64,000 nt of DNA from Cellulomonas fulva (GTDB lineage Bacteria; Actinomycetota; Actinomycetes; Actinomycetales; Cellulomonadaceae). The notes beneath the pieces are model-generated. The model saw only the letters and a program-made list of their open reading frames with translations. It did not search any database and had not been told where the DNA came from. Below, in pieces: positions 7,720 to 17,268 of this stretch. The DNA is taken from the NCBI RefSeq assembly GCF_018531375.1, contig NZ_JAHBOH010000002.1, forward strand, positions 186,001 to 250,000, in the 5' to 3' direction. Positions within the stretch are counted from its first letter, which is position 1; every line of letters starts with the position of its first letter. The translations under genes and the position numbers were made by a program.

Positions 7720-8645
7720 GCCCGACGGTGCAGGGGGCGCTCGCCGGGCTGCTCGCGGGGCTCGGCGTGCTGCTCGTCGTGGCCCGGGTGCGCGCCCGCC
7801 GGACGACGCTCGACCAGCGCCTCGCTCCCTACCTGCGCCCCCGCCGCAGCTCCCGGCTGCTCGACGTCCCGGTGGCGCGCGGCCCGTTCTCGACGCTCGA
7901 GCGGCTGGTCGCCCCGGTGCTGGACGACGGCGTGCGTCTCGTGACCCGCGTCGGCTCGCCCACCGCCGACCTGCGTCACCGGCTGACGCGCGCCGGACGT
8001 CGCCAGACCGTCGAGGAGTTCCGGGTGGGCCAGGTGGTCGCGGGGGCGCTCGGCCTCGCGGCCGGCCTCGCGCTCGCGCTGGTGCTCGCCGCGTCGCGGG
8101 GGAGCGCGACCGTCGCGCTCGCGGTCCTCGTCCTGGTGTGCGGCTTCGTCGGGATGCTCGTGCCCGACTGGCTGCTGACCCGGCGCGTGCGCGAGCGCGA
8201 GACGCGCATGATGGCCGAGCTGCCGACGATCGCCGAGCTGCTCGCGCTCGCGGTCGGTGCGGGCGAGGGGGCTGTGGGCGCACTCGAGCGGGTGGTCCGC
8301 AGCACGCACGGCGAGCTGTCCGTCGAGCTCGAGCGCACGCTCGCCGACGCGCGCGCGGGGATGCCGGTGGTGCAGGCGCTCGACGCGCTCGCGGACCGCA
8401 CGGGGCTGCCGGCGCTGTCGCGGTTCGCGGAGGGCGTCGCCGTCGCCGTGGAGCGCGGCGCGCCGTTGGCCGACGTGCTCCGCGCACAGGCGCAGGACGT
8501 GCGGGAGGAAGGGCGCCGCAAGCTCATGGAGGAGGGCGGCCGCCGCGAGGTCCTCATGATGATGCCGGTCGTCTTCCTCATCCTTCCCGTGACGGTGCTG
8601 TTCGCCGTCTTCCCCAGCCTCGTCGTCCTGCGGGTCGGCCTGTGA
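7716..8645 (+). CDS. tadC: TadC-like Flp pilus assembly membrane protein
   Basis: This 309-residue protein has the type II secretion F domain expected of TadC: an N-terminal membrane segment, a central pair of hydrophobic helices at about residues 110-150, the conserved cytoplasmic block RMMAELPTIAELLALAVGAGEG, a repeat of it (LADARAGMPVVQALDALADRTG), and a C-terminal membrane helix (VLMMMPVVFLILPVTVLFAVFPSL). TadB and TadC form the inner-membrane platform of the Flp pilus assembly ATPase. The GTG start at 7716 overlaps the end of tadB, and the stop overlaps a GTG of the next frame. With tadB cut, transcription of tadC and the downstream tad genes may now depend on prophage promoters. Confidence 0.9.
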   Translation: MSPTVQGALAGLLAGLGVLLVVARVRARRTTLDQRLAPYLRPRRSSRLLDVPVARGPFSTLERLVAPVLDDGVRLVTRVGSPTADLRHRLTRAGRRQTVEEFRVGQVVAGALGLAAGLALALVLAASRGSATVALAVLVLVCGFVGMLVPDWLLTRRVRERETRMMAELPTIAELLALAVGAGEGAVGALERVVRSTHGELSVELERTLADARAGMPVVQALDALADRTGLPALSRFAEGVAVAVERGAPLADVLRAQAQDVREEGRRKLMEEGGRREVLMMMPVVFLILPVTVLFAVFPSLVVLRVGL

Positions 8646-8744
8646 CCCCGCACGACGAGCGCGAGCAGGACCGGCCGGGCACCGCCCGGCCGGAGGAGCA
8701 GGGGGCGCGGCGGACCCGCCGGCCCGACGACCGAGGAGGAACCG

Positions 8745-8978
8745 ATGGGACGCACGACGACGAGGCTGCGCCACGAGCCGGTACGCGCCGTGGCCCGGGT
8801 GCACGCGTGGATGGTGCGCCGGGTGGACGGTGCCCAGGACCGCGGAGACGTGCCCGGCTGGGTGATGGTCACGCTGATGACGGCCGGGATCGTGACGATC
8901 CTCTGGGCACTCGCGCAGCCGCTGCTCAGCGACCTGTTCGACCAGGCCGTCCGCGACGTCAAGGCCCCCAAGGGCTGA
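8745..8978 (+). CDS. Small Flp-pilin-like membrane protein
   Basis: The 77-residue protein starts at an ATG preceded by GAGGAGG. After a basic N-terminus it has a single hydrophobic helix (WVMVTLMTAGIVTILWALAQP) at about residues 39-59 and a short polar tail. Size, helix and location between tadC and tadE genes match the small pilin-like proteins of actinobacterial tad clusters. A canonical prepilin cleavage site (G-E/D) is not obvious; the DVPG stretch just before the helix could be a variant. It is either the Flp pilin itself or a minor pilin. Confidence 0.65.
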   Translation: MGRTTTRLRHEPVRAVARVHAWMVRRVDGAQDRGDVPGWVMVTLMTAGIVTILWALAQPLLSDLFDQAVRDVKAPKG

Positions 8979-9373
8979 CGCCGCGTCGGCCGGCGCGGGA
9001 CGACCGCGGGTCGGCGGTCGTCGACTTCGTGCTCGTGGGAGGCCTGGTCGTCGTCGCGGTGCTCGCCGTGGTCCAGCTCGCGCTGGTGCTGCACGTGCGC
9101 AGCACGCTCGTGGACAGCGCCTCGGAGGGCGCCCGGTACGGAGCGGTCGACGGGCGGACCCCGGCCGACGGCGCGGGCCGCACGCGCGAGCTCATCACCG
9201 GCTCGCTCGTGGACTCGTTCGCGCAGGACGTGACGGCGAGCCGGATCGAGCGCGGCGGGGTCGCGATGGTGGAGGTGCGGGTCACGGCGCCGCTGCCCGT
9301 CGTCGGGTTCGTCGGCCCGGGTGGCGTGCTCACCGTCACGGGGCACGCGATCGCCGAGGACGCGCTGCCGTGA
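8975..9373 (+). CDS. TadE-like pilus protein, start unclear
   Basis: The frame gives the TadE-like signature DDRGSAVVDFVLVGGLVVVAVLAV followed by LVLHVRSTLVDSASEGARYGAVDG and a beta-rich domain, about 130 residues in all. TadE-like proteins are pseudopilin-like membrane proteins of the Flp pilus. No ATG, GTG or TTG is found between the pilin stop and the conserved segment. The first plausible codon is CTG 8975, whose last two bases are the first two of the pilin stop (CTGA); GTG 9029 would remove the conserved N-terminal charge pattern. Reinitiation at CTG is my choice, but the start remains uncertain. The stop overlaps the GTG of the next gene. Confidence 0.75.
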   Translation: MTPRRPARDDRGSAVVDFVLVGGLVVVAVLAVVQLALVLHVRSTLVDSASEGARYGAVDGRTPADGAGRTRELITGSLVDSFAQDVTASRIERGGVAMVEVRVTAPLPVVGFVGPGGVLTVTGHAIAEDALP

Positions 9374-9849
9374 ACGGCGTCGACGCCGTGGTGCGGCGGG
9401 TGCGCGCGAGGGTCGACGTGCGAGGCGAGACCGGGAACGCGGTGGTGGAGTTCCTCGCGCTGTCGCTCGTCCTCTTGGTGCCGCTGGTCTACCTGGTGCT
9501 CGTCCTGGGACGGCTCGAGGCGGCGACGTTCGCCACCGAGGGCGCGGCCCGGGACGCCGCCCGTGTCTACGTCGCGGCGCAGGACGCGGAGTCGGCCGCC
9601 GCGCGTGCGGTCGCGGTCACGGGCGTCGCCCTGCAGGACCAGGGCTTCACCGACGACCCGGCCGCCGCGCTGACGCTGACGTGCGAGTCGGTGCCCTGCC
9701 TCCGTCCGGGGACCGACGTCGAGGCCGAGGTCGAGGTGAGGGTGCCGCTGCCGTTCGTCCCGGGGTTCGTGCGGGACGTCGTGCCGCTCGAGGTGCCCGT
9801 GCGCTCGTCGCACGTGGCCGTGGTCGACACCTACCGGGCAACGCCGTGA
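9370..9849 (+). CDS. Second TadE-like pilus protein
   Basis: The 159-residue protein begins at a GTG overlapping the preceding stop (GTGA). It has the TadE-like opening ETGNAVVEFLALSLVLLVPLVYLVLVLGRLEAATFATEGAARDAAR, with one membrane helix at about residues 27-46, and then a soluble domain with two cysteines (CESVPC). It is the second of two tandem TadE-like proteins, a common arrangement in actinobacterial tad loci. Its own stop overlaps the start of the next gene. Confidence 0.8.
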   Translation: MNGVDAVVRRVRARVDVRGETGNAVVEFLALSLVLLVPLVYLVLVLGRLEAATFATEGAARDAARVYVAAQDAESAAARAVAVTGVALQDQGFTDDPAAALTLTCESVPCLRPGTDVEAEVEVRVPLPFVPGFVRDVVPLEVPVRSSHVAVVDTYRATP

Positions 9850-9965
9850 CCAACAGCGCCGTGAACAACAGCGCCGTGAACCGCAGTGCCGTGAACCGCA
9901 GTGCCGTGAACCGCAGTGCCGTGAACCGCAGTGCCGTGAACCGCAGTGCCGTGAACCACGGTGCC
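9846..9965 (+). repeat. 15-bp tandem repeat, 8 units, each starting with GTG
   Basis: The units are gtgaccaacagcgcc, gtgaacaacagcgcc, five identical gtgaaccgcagtgcc (9876-9950) and gtgaaccacggtgcc. The identical central copies point to recent expansion by slippage or unequal crossing-over. The length is a multiple of three, so changes in copy number alter protein length and the number of start codons but not the frame. Confidence 0.95.
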
Positions 9966-10463
9966 GCACACCGCCGGGGCGTCCGTGCGTGGCGTCGACG
10001 TCTCGCCGACCGGGTCGGTCGGGACGACGAGCGCCGTGAGGACGGCCAGGTGATGATCCTGACGATCGGCGCGGTGGTGATCGCGCTGTCTCTCGTGCTC
10101 GTCGTGGCCGCGGCGGCGCAGCTGCACCTCGAGCGCAAACGGCTGGTGGCGCTCGCGGACCTGCTGGCGCTGGAGGCGGCGGACGCAGTGCCCGACGAGC
10201 GGTACTACGGCGCCGAGCAGGACGAGCGGATCACGCTCACCGACGCGTCGGTCCGCGCCGCGGTGGACGCCTACCTGGACGAGCACCCGGCGGAGGCCGA
10301 CCACTGGCGCGCGTTCGCCGTCGTCGACGCCGAGGCGACGGACGCCCTGACCGCCACGGTGCGGCTCGAGGCGCGCGTCTACCCGTCGTCGGTCGCGTGG
10401 GTGCTCGCCCCGTGGTCCGACGGCATCGTCCTGCAGGCCGAGGCGAGCGCCACCGCCGCGTGA
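9846..10463 (+). CDS. TadG-like pilus-associated membrane protein with pentapeptide repeats
   Basis: From the overlapping GTG at 9846 the protein has 205 residues. The first 40 are eight pentapeptides, five of them identical (VNRSA), encoded by a 15-bp tandem repeat. A basic stretch follows, then the conserved part of the family: [48 protein letters not shown], one membrane helix with the expected adjacent charges, and a soluble C-terminal domain. This matches the 'TadE-like/Rv3654c-like' last gene of actinobacterial tad operons. Since every repeat begins with GTG, translation could start at any of eight in-frame positions, or at a later codon; the repeat may be untranslated leader. Confidence 0.75.
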   Translation: MTNSAVNNSAVNRSAVNRSAVNRSAVNRSAVNRSAVNHGAAHRRGVRAWRRRLADRVGRDDERREDGQVMILTIGAVVIALSLVLVVAAAAQLHLERKRLVALADLLALEAADAVPDERYYGAEQDERITLTDASVRAAVDAYLDEHPAEADHWRAFAVVDAEATDALTATVRLEARVYPSSVAWVLAPWSDGIVLQAEASATAA

Positions 10464-10485
10464 CCGGCGGGTGCGCACCGGTCAC
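10460..10485. terminator. Short hairpin between convergent tad operon and beta-helix gene
   Basis: The arms gtgaccgg and ccggtcac enclose a 10-nt loop and span the stop of the tad operon. The next gene converges and ends 11 bases further on, so this is a likely bidirectional terminator. Confidence 0.55.
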
Positions 10486-10495
10486 GGCGGCGGCG

Positions 10496-11800
10496 TCAGA
10501 GGTCGGCGCGCTGCCCGTAGGTCTCGCGGACGTGCGCGTTGGCGGCCTTGGCGGTGCAGCCCGTGATCGAGCCGACGTAGGACAGCCGGCCCGCGGACAC
10601 GTTCCCGGACTTGACCAGGTACTCGCCCGGCTCCTGGTGGTAGAGCTGGGCGTAGCCGGCGAGGTAGTTGCTCTTCACCGTCGTCAGGTCGTGCCGCTCG
10701 AGCTCCCAGGTCTTGATCGCGGCGTCGTAGCGGGAGCCGTTCACCTGGTTGGCGACGATGTTGCGCTCGATCAGGATGTTGCGGGCGGCGACCCCGACGG
10801 TCACGCCGGCCGCGCCGTTGATCATCGTGTTGTAGCGGACCCGCACGTTGCGGGGGCTGTCCGCCCAGGTGTCCCAGGTGGACGCCGAGACCTTGATCTG
10901 CGCGCCGTTGGGGGCGCCGGCGAGCAGGTTGCGCTCGATGCGCCCGCCGCTCGAGTAGACGCCGGCCATCAGGTAGATGTTGTGGTCCATGCCGTGGTCG
11001 TGGCGGCCGCGGTTGTCGCGGATGCAGTTGCGGACGATCGCGTAGCTGTGGGGCCCGGCCGCCTTGCGGGCGGCGGTGCTGCCGGTGCGCTCGCCGGGGG
11101 TCACCATGAGGTTCGAGACGCCCGGGGAGCCGGCGATCTCGTTGTTGGTGAGCACCCAGCCGGTGCCGCCCTGCATGTGCACGATGGCCTGGCCGTTGCC
11201 CTGGACGCCCGCATCGTGCAGGAAGTGGAAGCCGCGCACGGTCCAGTAGCTGACCTTCTTCATCATGAGCGTGCCGCGCAGCACCACGCGCGCGCCGGGC
11301 TCGCTCTGGAGCACGATGCGCTTCTTCGCGGTGCCGGAGGTCGCGTTCCAGCCGACCGCCTCGGTGTACGTGCCGCCGCGCACGACGATCACGTCGCCCG
11401 GCAGCGCCGAGAGGATCGCGGCCTGGATGGTGTGCAGGGGGTGCTTCGCGTCGGCGGGCGGGCAGGTCGCGCGGTCCGTGTCGCGCCGGTGCAGGCACAG
11501 GTGCCGGCTGACGGTCTTGGTGCCGCCCCACTCGGTCCGGTAGGTGTGCTTGTCGCTGCCCTGCGTGGAGACCCACATGGTCCGCCCGCCGTTGCCGGGC
11601 TTGGCGATGTTCGCGGCGCCGATCGCGAACTCGGTGCTGACGGCGGCGGGCTCGAGGGCGGGCTCCGTGGTCGGCGTCGGGCCGGCCGCGGCGGCCGCGC
11701 CCGCGGTGGCGAGCACGACGAGCAGGCCCGCGAGGGCGGTGCCGGCGAGCGTCCGGCTCGTGGCCCTCGGGCCGGCGAGCGGGCGGGAAAGGGTGCGCAT
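10496..11800 (-). CDS. Secreted right-handed beta-helix protein
   Basis: The 434-residue protein starts at an ATG preceded by AGGAGG and has a Sec signal peptide ([10 protein letters not shown]..., hydrophobic core [17 protein letters not shown]). The mature part has the features of a parallel beta-helix: an opening [30 protein letters not shown], then stacked turns with Asn ladders ([36 protein letters not shown]). Such folds occur in pectate-lyase-like enzymes and in carbohydrate-binding or surface proteins. No catalytic residues can be assigned, so it is not clear whether it is a lyase. It is divergent from prfB and shares a 165-bp promoter region with it. Confidence 0.8.
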   Translation of the reverse strand: MRTLSRPLAGPRATSRTLAGTALAGLLVVLATAGAAAAAGPTPTTEPALEPAAVSTEFAIGAANIAKPGNGGRTMWVSTQGSDKHTYRTEWGGTKTVSRHLCLHRRDTDRATCPPADAKHPLHTIQAAILSALPGDVIVVRGGTYTEAVGWNATSGTAKKRIVLQSEPGARVVLRGTLMMKKVSYWTVRGFHFLHDAGVQGNGQAIVHMQGGTGWVLTNNEIAGSPGVSNLMVTPGERTGSTAARKAAGPHSYAIVRNCIRDNRGRHDHGMDHNIYLMAGVYSSGGRIERNLLAGAPNGAQIKVSASTWDTWADSPRNVRVRYNTMINGAAGVTVGVAARNILIERNIVANQVNGSRYDAAIKTWELERHDLTTVKSNYLAGYAQLYHQEPGEYLVKSGNVSAGRLSYVGSITGCTAKAANAHVRETYGQRADL

Positions 11801-11965
11801 GTCGGTCCTCCTGAGCCACCAGTGTCACCCAGGTCATCGGCACGTCCGGCCGGGGATCGAGAGGTGTGCGCCCCATCGCCACGTGACCTGCACAAGCGGG
11901 CGCAGGGCACGGGCTGCCTGGCCCCGGGTCCCGACGAGGTGCGGGTGCCGGTAGCCTGGACGGTC

Positions 11966-13081
11966 GTGGCCACCACCGACTTCACCGCCGAGATCCGCGA
12001 GCTCCGCAGCACCCTGGAGTCCATCCAGGCCGTGAGCGACCCGACCGCGCTGCGGGCGAAGATCGCCACGCTGTCCGAGCAGGCGTCCGCGCCCGACCTG
12101 TGGGACGACCCGGAGTCCGCCCAGAAGGTCACGAGCGCGCTGTCCGCGGCGCAGTCCGAGCTCGAGCGCGTCGACAAGCTGCGCGGGCGCATCGACGACC
12201 TCGAGACGCTCGTCGAGCTGGGCGAGGAGATGGGCGACGAGGACGCGATGGCGGAGGCGGAGGGCGAGCTCACCAAGATCCGCAAGGACCTGGGCGAGCT
12301 CGAGGTCCGCACGCTGCTGGCGGGGGAGTACGACCAGCGCGACGCCGTCGTCACCATCCGCGCGGGCGCGGGCGGCGTCGACGCCGCCGACTTCGCGGAG
12401 ATGCTCCTGCGGATGTACCTGCGCTGGGCGGAGCGGCACAACTACCCGACGACGGTGCTCGACACCTCCTACGCGGAGGAGGCGGGCCTGAAGTCCGCGA
12501 CGTTCGAGGTCAAGACGCCGTACGCGTACGGCCACCTGTCGGTCGAGGCGGGCACCCACCGCCTGGTGCGGATCTCCCCGTTCGACAACCAGGGCCGCCG
12601 CCAGACGTCGTTCGCCGCGGTCGAGGTCATCCCGCTGATCGAGCAGACCGACTCGATCGAGATCCCCGAGTCGGAGATCAAGGTCGACGTGTTCCGCTCG
12701 TCGGGCCCGGGCGGCCAGTCGGTCAACACCACCGACTCGGCGGTGCGCATGACGCACGTCCCCACGGGGATCGTCGTGTCGATGCAGAACGAGAAGTCGC
12801 AGATCCAGAACCGTGCCGCGGCGCTGCGCGTCCTGCAGTCCCGGCTGCTCCTGGTGCGCCAGGAGGAGGAGCGGGCGGCCAAGAAGGAGCTCGCGGGCGA
12901 CATCAAGGCGAGCTGGGGCGACCAGATGCGCTCCTACGTCCTGCAGCCGTACCAGATGGTCAAGGACCTGCGCACGGAGCACGAGGTCGGGAACCCGGCC
13001 GCCGTCTTCGACGGCGACATCGACGACTTCATCGAGGCGGGCATCCGCTGGCGCCGCGGCCAGGAGGTCGCGGCGGACTGA
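11966..13081 (+). CDS. prfB: Peptide chain release factor 2
   Basis: The protein of 371 residues recognises UGA and UAA stop codons and triggers peptide release on the ribosome. The GGQ motif ([17 protein letters not shown]) lies at about residues 248-250 and the RF2-specific SPF tripeptide ([15 protein letters not shown]) at about 203-205. The length is that of full RF2. I chose GTG 11966, which gives [20 protein letters not shown], the normal N-terminal helix. There is no in-frame UGA and so no sign of the programmed +1 frameshift that controls prfB in many bacteria. Together with ftsEX, smpB and ssrA downstream it forms the actinobacterial prfB-smpB-ssrA neighbourhood, here opened by sugar transport genes. 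Confidence 0.98.
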   Translation: MATTDFTAEIRELRSTLESIQAVSDPTALRAKIATLSEQASAPDLWDDPESAQKVTSALSAAQSELERVDKLRGRIDDLETLVELGEEMGDEDAMAEAEGELTKIRKDLGELEVRTLLAGEYDQRDAVVTIRAGAGGVDAADFAEMLLRMYLRWAERHNYPTTVLDTSYAEEAGLKSATFEVKTPYAYGHLSVEAGTHRLVRISPFDNQGRRQTSFAAVEVIPLIEQTDSIEIPESEIKVDVFRSSGPGGQSVNTTDSAVRMTHVPTGIVVSMQNEKSQIQNRAAALRVLQSRLLLVRQEEERAAKKELAGDIKASWGDQMRSYVLQPYQMVKDLRTEHEVGNPAAVFDGDIDDFIEAGIRWRRGQEVAAD

Positions 13082-13089
13082 CGCCCGCG

Positions 13090-14088
13090 TCAGCCGGCGG
13101 TCGAGGCGCGGACCGTGAACGACGTCGGCAGGACGGTCGGGGCGCTCGGCAGCGGGTCGCCCGCGAAGTTCGCCAGCAGCATGCGCGCGGCGGTCGCGCC
13201 CATCTCCCGGATCGGCTGGTGGACGGCCGTCAGCGGCGGGTCGCACTGCGCCGCGGCCGGCAGGTCGTCGAAGCCCACCACCGCGACGTCGTCGGGCACC
13301 CGCAGCCCCGCGTGCCGCAGGACGGTCATCGCGCCCGCCGCCATGACGTCGTTGTGCGCGAACAGCGAGTCGAACTCGAGGCCCGCCTCGAGCGCGCGCA
13401 CCGCGGCCGCCTGGCCGGACTCGTAGGTGAAGTCGCCCTCGACGCGCAGCGCGGGGTCCAGCTCGACGCCCGCGGCGCGGTAGCCGTCGGCGAACCCCGC
13501 GAGGCGCTCGCCGATGCAGCCGAACCGCGGTTCGCCGGTCACGACGAGCGGGCGGCGACGACCCAGCGACAGCAGGTGCTGCGCGGCGGCGAGCGCGCCC
13601 ACGCGGTTGGTAGTCGTGACCGACGGGAACCGCGGCTCGTGGCCGCGGTCGTCGATCAGGACCACCGGCAGCCCCTGGTCGTGCAGCTGGGCGATGTAGT
13701 CGAGCTGCCCCTCGGGCTCGACGACGAGCAGGCCGTCGAACGCGCGCGCGGACACGTGCGCCCCGAACCGGCGCATGGACTCGTCGCCCTGCGTGGTGGT
13801 GAAGACCAGCATCCCGTAGCCCTCGTCCTCCACCACCTCGACCGCGGCCTGCAGCACCTCGCCCATCCACGGCCAGGCGAGGGACGGCAGCAGCATCGCC
13901 ACCACGCGGGTGGAGCCGCGGGCGAACGCGACGGCGCGCGCGCTGGGCACGTACCCGAGCTCGTCGATCACGGCACGCACGCGCTCGGCGGTGCGCTCGT
14001 CGAGCTCGCCGCGCCCGTTGAGGACGCGCGAGACGGTCGTCTTGCTCACGCCGGCGCGCAGCGCGACGTCGCGGATGGTGACGGTCAC
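13090..14088 (-). CDS. LacI-family transcriptional regulator
   Basis: From GTG 14088 the protein has 332 residues. It begins with the LacI helix-turn-helix ([22 protein letters not shown]) followed by the hinge and a periplasmic-binding-protein-like effector domain ([51 protein letters not shown]). The longer frame upstream is not used because the HTH must be at the N-terminus. It is divergent from the ChvE/MmsAB sugar transporter, which it probably controls in response to a sugar; a candidate operator palindrome lies between them. It converges on prfB, with only eight bases between the stops. Confidence 0.93.
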   Translation of the reverse strand: MTVTIRDVALRAGVSKTTVSRVLNGRGELDERTAERVRAVIDELGYVPSARAVAFARGSTRVVAMLLPSLAWPWMGEVLQAAVEVVEDEGYGMLVFTTTQGDESMRRFGAHVSARAFDGLLVVEPEGQLDYIAQLHDQGLPVVLIDDRGHEPRFPSVTTTNRVGALAAAQHLLSLGRRRPLVVTGEPRFGCIGERLAGFADGYRAAGVELDPALRVEGDFTYESGQAAAVRALEAGLEFDSLFAHNDVMAAGAMTVLRHAGLRVPDDVAVVGFDDLPAAAQCDPPLTAVHQPIREMGATAARMLLANFAGDPLPSAPTVLPTSFTVRASTAG

Positions 14089-14426
14089 GCCTCGATTGTG
14101 CTGGTTACGGGGCTGCTGCGGGGCCAGTCGTCCACCCGCGACGGGACGCGCGTCCAGGGGGCGCGTCCTGACCCGGCGGTGGACACAGCCGGGCAGATCG
14201 GACACTCGCTTCGGATCGTGAAGTGAAGGGATGTCACGGGCGCCACGCGTGGCGGGTCACCGCTAGGACACGCTTTGGTAACGCCGCTTGCGCGATCCAT
14301 GCCTTTGAGACTTGAATCCAAGGGTCACCCCGGGGTGGTGAGCCATCGGCGGCTCACGTTCCGCGGGCCGGTGCAGCCTCCGGCCCGACGCACCGCCGGG
14401 GAGGTACCAGAGGAGAACAGACGACG
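14089..14426. other. 338-bp divergent control region between lacI-type gene and sugar transporter
   Basis: No gene is seen here. The stretch must hold the promoters of both the regulator and the transporter operon. It contains a perfect 14-bp palindrome at 14241-14254 and, close to the transporter, the ribosome binding site AGAGGAG-like (ccagaggagaacag) about 12 bases before the ATG. Confidence 0.6.
14241..14254. promoter_or_regulatory. Candidate LacI-type operator palindrome
   Basis: The sequence cgccacgcgtggcg is a perfect 14-bp palindrome with the CG step at the centre that LacI-family operators usually have. It lies between the LacI-family gene and the sugar transporter it is likely to control. 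Binding is inferred, not shown. Confidence 0.5.
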
Positions 14427-15572
14427 ATGTCGAAGACTTGGAAGAAGGTGGCGGTCGCGGTTGCGGCGGCCAGCCTGTTCACCGCCTCGCTGACCGCCTG
14501 CAGCAGCGAGCGCAACGACGACGAGGGCGGCAACGACGCCACGGGTGGCACCGCCACCGAGGGCGGCCTCATCGGCATCGCGATGCCGACCAAGAGCCTC
14601 GAGCGCTGGAACCGTGACGGTTCGCACCTGGACGAGCTGCTCAAGGACGCCGGGTTCGAGACCTCGCTGCAGTACGCGGACAACAAGGTCGACCAGCAGA
14701 TCACGCAGATCCAGAACATGATCAACGACGGCGCCAAGGTGCTCGTCGTGGCGTCGATCGACGGCACGGCGCTCGGCCCGGTGCTCGAGGACGCGGCGTC
14801 CAAGGACATCAAGGTCATCGCGTACGACCGCCTGATCAACGACACCGCGAACGTCGACTACTACGCGACGTTCGACAACTACAAGGTCGGCCAGCTCCAG
14901 GGCGAGTTCATCAAGGACCAGCTCAAGCTCGGCGAGGGCAACGGCCCGTTCAACTTCGAGCCCTTCGCCGGCTCGCCGGACGACAACAACGCCAAGTTCT
15001 TCTTCCAGGGCGCGTGGGACATCCTGAGCCAGTACGTCGACTCCAAGGAGCTCGTCGTGAAGTCCGGCAAGGCCCCCGCCTCGGACGACGACTGGCAGAG
15101 CATCGGCATCCTCGGCTGGGGCTCGGACGACGCCCAGGCCGAGATGGAGAACCGCCTCAACTCGTTCTACACGGGTGGCGAGAAGGTCGACGTGGTCCTG
15201 TCCCCGAACGACTCGCTGGCGCTGGGCATCGCGCAGGCGCTGGACAGCGCGGGCTACAAGGCCGGCGACGGCGGCGACTGGCCCGTCCTGACCGGCCAGG
15301 ACGCGGACAAGGCCAACGTGCTCAACATGCTCGACGGCAAGCAGTCCATGACGGTCTGGAAGGACACCCGTGAGCTCGGCGACGCGGTGGCCAAGATGGT
15401 CCAGGAGATCGTCGCGGGCGGCGACGTCACGGTGAACGACACCGAGACGTACAACAACAACGTCAAGACGGTCCCGACGCTCCTGCTCGACCCGCAGGTC
15501 GTCACGCCCGACTCGGTTGAGTCGATCCTGGTCGAGTCCGGCTTCTACAAGGCCGGCGACCTGGGTCTGTGA
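14427..15572 (+). CDS. chvE: ChvE-like sugar-binding lipoprotein of an ABC transporter
   Basis: The 381-residue protein has a lipoprotein signal ([14 protein letters not shown], lipobox LTAC) and a type-1 periplasmic sugar-binding fold: [85 protein letters not shown]. These phrases match the ChvE/multiple-monosaccharide-binding group. It would capture a monosaccharide (xylose, glucose, galactose or arabinose type) outside the membrane and deliver it to the permease encoded two genes downstream. It is the first gene of the operon, separated from the ATPase by a hairpin, which usually gives the binding protein higher expression than the membrane parts. Confidence 0.92.
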   Translation: MSKTWKKVAVAVAAASLFTASLTACSSERNDDEGGNDATGGTATEGGLIGIAMPTKSLERWNRDGSHLDELLKDAGFETSLQYADNKVDQQITQIQNMINDGAKVLVVASIDGTALGPVLEDAASKDIKVIAYDRLINDTANVDYYATFDNYKVGQLQGEFIKDQLKLGEGNGPFNFEPFAGSPDDNNAKFFFQGAWDILSQYVDSKELVVKSGKAPASDDDWQSIGILGWGSDDAQAEMENRLNSFYTGGEKVDVVLSPNDSLALGIAQALDSAGYKAGDGGDWPVLTGQDADKANVLNMLDGKQSMTVWKDTRELGDAVAKMVQEIVAGGDVTVNDTETYNNNVKTVPTLLLDPQVVTPDSVESILVESGFYKAGDLGL

Positions 15573-15601
15573 CCCTCGCCTGACGCACGCTCGTCACGGT
15601 C

Positions 15602-15626
15602 GCCGGTACGCCTCGCGCGTACCGGC
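15602..15626 (+). promoter_or_regulatory. Intercistronic hairpin after the binding-protein gene
   Basis: A perfect 10-bp stem (gccggtacgc / gcgtaccggc) with a 5-nt loop lies 30 bases after the chvE stop, and a second GC hairpin (cccgcc-gca-gggcggg) follows at about 15667-15682. Such hairpins act as partial terminators or mRNA 3'-end stabilisers between binding protein and ATPase genes. Confidence 0.6.
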
Positions 15627-15711
15627 GGCCGTGGCGGGCCGCGTCCCACGGGACGCAACGACCGTCCCGCCGCAGGGCGGGCAGGAAGACCGGGCAAGGA
15701 CCGAGGTCGAG

Positions 15712-17268
15712 ATGGACACCACAGCAACACCCGACTACATCCTCGAGATGCGGGACATCACCAAGCGTTTCCCCGGTGTGCTCGCTCTCTCGAACGTCAC
15801 GCTGTCCGTGCGCCGCGGCGAGATCCACGCGATCTGCGGCGAGAACGGCGCGGGCAAGTCGACCCTCATGAAGGTGCTCTCGGGCGTGTACCCGCACGGC
15901 ACCTACGACGGCGACATCGTGTTCGAGGGCAAGACGGCCGAGTTCCGCGGCATCCGCGACTCGGAGCACGAGGGCATCGTCATCATCCACCAGGAGCTCG
16001 CGCTCTCGCCGTACCTGTCGATCGCCGAGAACATCTACCTCGGCAACGAGCGCGCCACGCGCGGCGTCGTCGACTGGAACAAGACCAACGCGGAGGCGGC
16101 CAGGCTGCTCGCGCGCGTCGGCCTGAACGAGCTGCCCGACACCAAGATCAAGGACATCGGCGTCGGCAAGCAGCAGCTGGTCGAGATCGCGAAGGCGCTG
16201 TCCAAGGAGGTCAAGCTCCTCATCCTCGACGAGCCCACGGCGGCCCTGAACGACGAGGACAGCGCGCACCTCCTGGGCCTGATCAGCGGCCTGCGTGACC
16301 ACGGCATCACCTCGATCATCATCAGCCACAAGCTGAACGAGATCGAGGCGATCGCGGACACCACGACGATCATCCGCGACGGCCAGACCATCGAGTCGTT
16401 CGACATGCACTCGGGCGAGGTCAACGAGGAGCGGATCATCAAGGGGATGGTCGGCCGCTCGCTCGACCAGCGCTTCCCGGACCACGAGCCGACGATCGGC
16501 GACGAGGTCCTGCGCATCGAGGACTGGACCGTCCACCACCCGCTCGACCAGGCCCGCAAGGTCGTCGACGGCGCGTCGCTGAACGTGCGGCGCGGCGAGA
16601 TCGTCGGCATCGCCGGCCTCATGGGCGCCGGGCGCACCGAGCTCGCGATGTCGGTGTTCGGCCGGTCGTACGGCGCGCACATCTCCGGCCGCGTCTTCAA
16701 GGACGGCCGCGAGGTGCACCTGCACTCGGTCGGCGACGCGATCGACGCCGGCCTCGCGTACGCGACCGAGGACCGCAAGCGGTTCGGCCTCAACCTGATC
16801 TCGACCATCCGGGACAACATCTCCGGCGCGGCGATCGGCAAGGTCGCGCGGGGCGGGGTGATCGACCGCAACGAGGAGCTGAAGGTCGCGGAGCGCTTCC
16901 GCAAGGACCTCAACATCCGCACGCCCACGGTCGAGGCGCTCGTCGGGAAGCTGTCCGGCGGGAACCAGCAGAAGGTCGTGCTGAGCAAGTGGATCTACTC
17001 CGACCCGGACGTGCTGATCCTCGACGAGCCGACGCGCGGTATCGACGTGGGTGCCAAGTACGAGATCTACACGATCATCAACCGGCTGGCCGACGAGGGG
17101 AAGGGCGTCATCGTCATCTCCTCCGAGCTGCCGGAGCTGCTGGGCATCTGTGACCGCATCTACGCCCTGTCGCAGGGCCGCATCACGGGCGAGGTCGCCC
17201 GCCAGGATGCGACCCAGGAGCGACTCATGCACTACATGACCATGGAGAAGGACGTGACTGTCCGATGA
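15712..17268 (+). CDS. mmsA: Sugar ABC transporter ATP-binding protein, two ABC domains
   Basis: From ATG 15712 the 518-residue protein has two ABC modules. The first has a complete Walker A (GENGAGKS), an ABC signature ([14 protein letters not shown]) and Walker B ([11 protein letters not shown]). The second has a degenerate Walker A (GLMGAGRTE) but an intact signature ([15 protein letters not shown]) and Walker B ([12 protein letters not shown]). This asymmetric double ATPase is typical of the MmsA/GguA/XylG class of monosaccharide importers. It energises the permease encoded next, with which it overlaps by four bases (ATGA). Confidence 0.95.
   Translation: MDTTATPDYILEMRDITKRFPGVLALSNVTLSVRRGEIHAICGENGAGKSTLMKVLSGVYPHGTYDGDIVFEGKTAEFRGIRDSEHEGIVIIHQELALSPYLSIAENIYLGNERATRGVVDWNKTNAEAARLLARVGLNELPDTKIKDIGVGKQQLVEIAKALSKEVKLLILDEPTAALNDEDSAHLLGLISGLRDHGITSIIISHKLNEIEAIADTTTIIRDGQTIESFDMHSGEVNEERIIKGMVGRSLDQRFPDHEPTIGDEVLRIEDWTVHHPLDQARKVVDGASLNVRRGEIVGIAGLMGAGRTELAMSVFGRSYGAHISGRVFKDGREVHLHSVGDAIDAGLAYATEDRKRFGLNLISTIRDNISGAAIGKVARGGVIDRNEELKVAERFRKDLNIRTPTVEALVGKLSGGNQQKVVLSKWIYSDPDVLILDEPTRGIDVGAKYEIYTIINRLADEGKGVIVISSELPELLGICDRIYALSQGRITGEVARQDATQERLMHYMTMEKDVTVR

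Noticed and set aside
9846..9965. CRISPR-like array
   Set aside because: The units are contiguous, 15 bp long, without spacers and in frame with a protein, so this is a coding tandem repeat.
11966..12100. Programmed frameshift in prfB
   Set aside because: The frame is continuous from GTG to the stop with no early in-frame TGA.
15502..17232. 576-codon frame on the minus strand opposite mmsA
   Set aside because: It mirrors the ABC ATPase and has no start signal or family motif.
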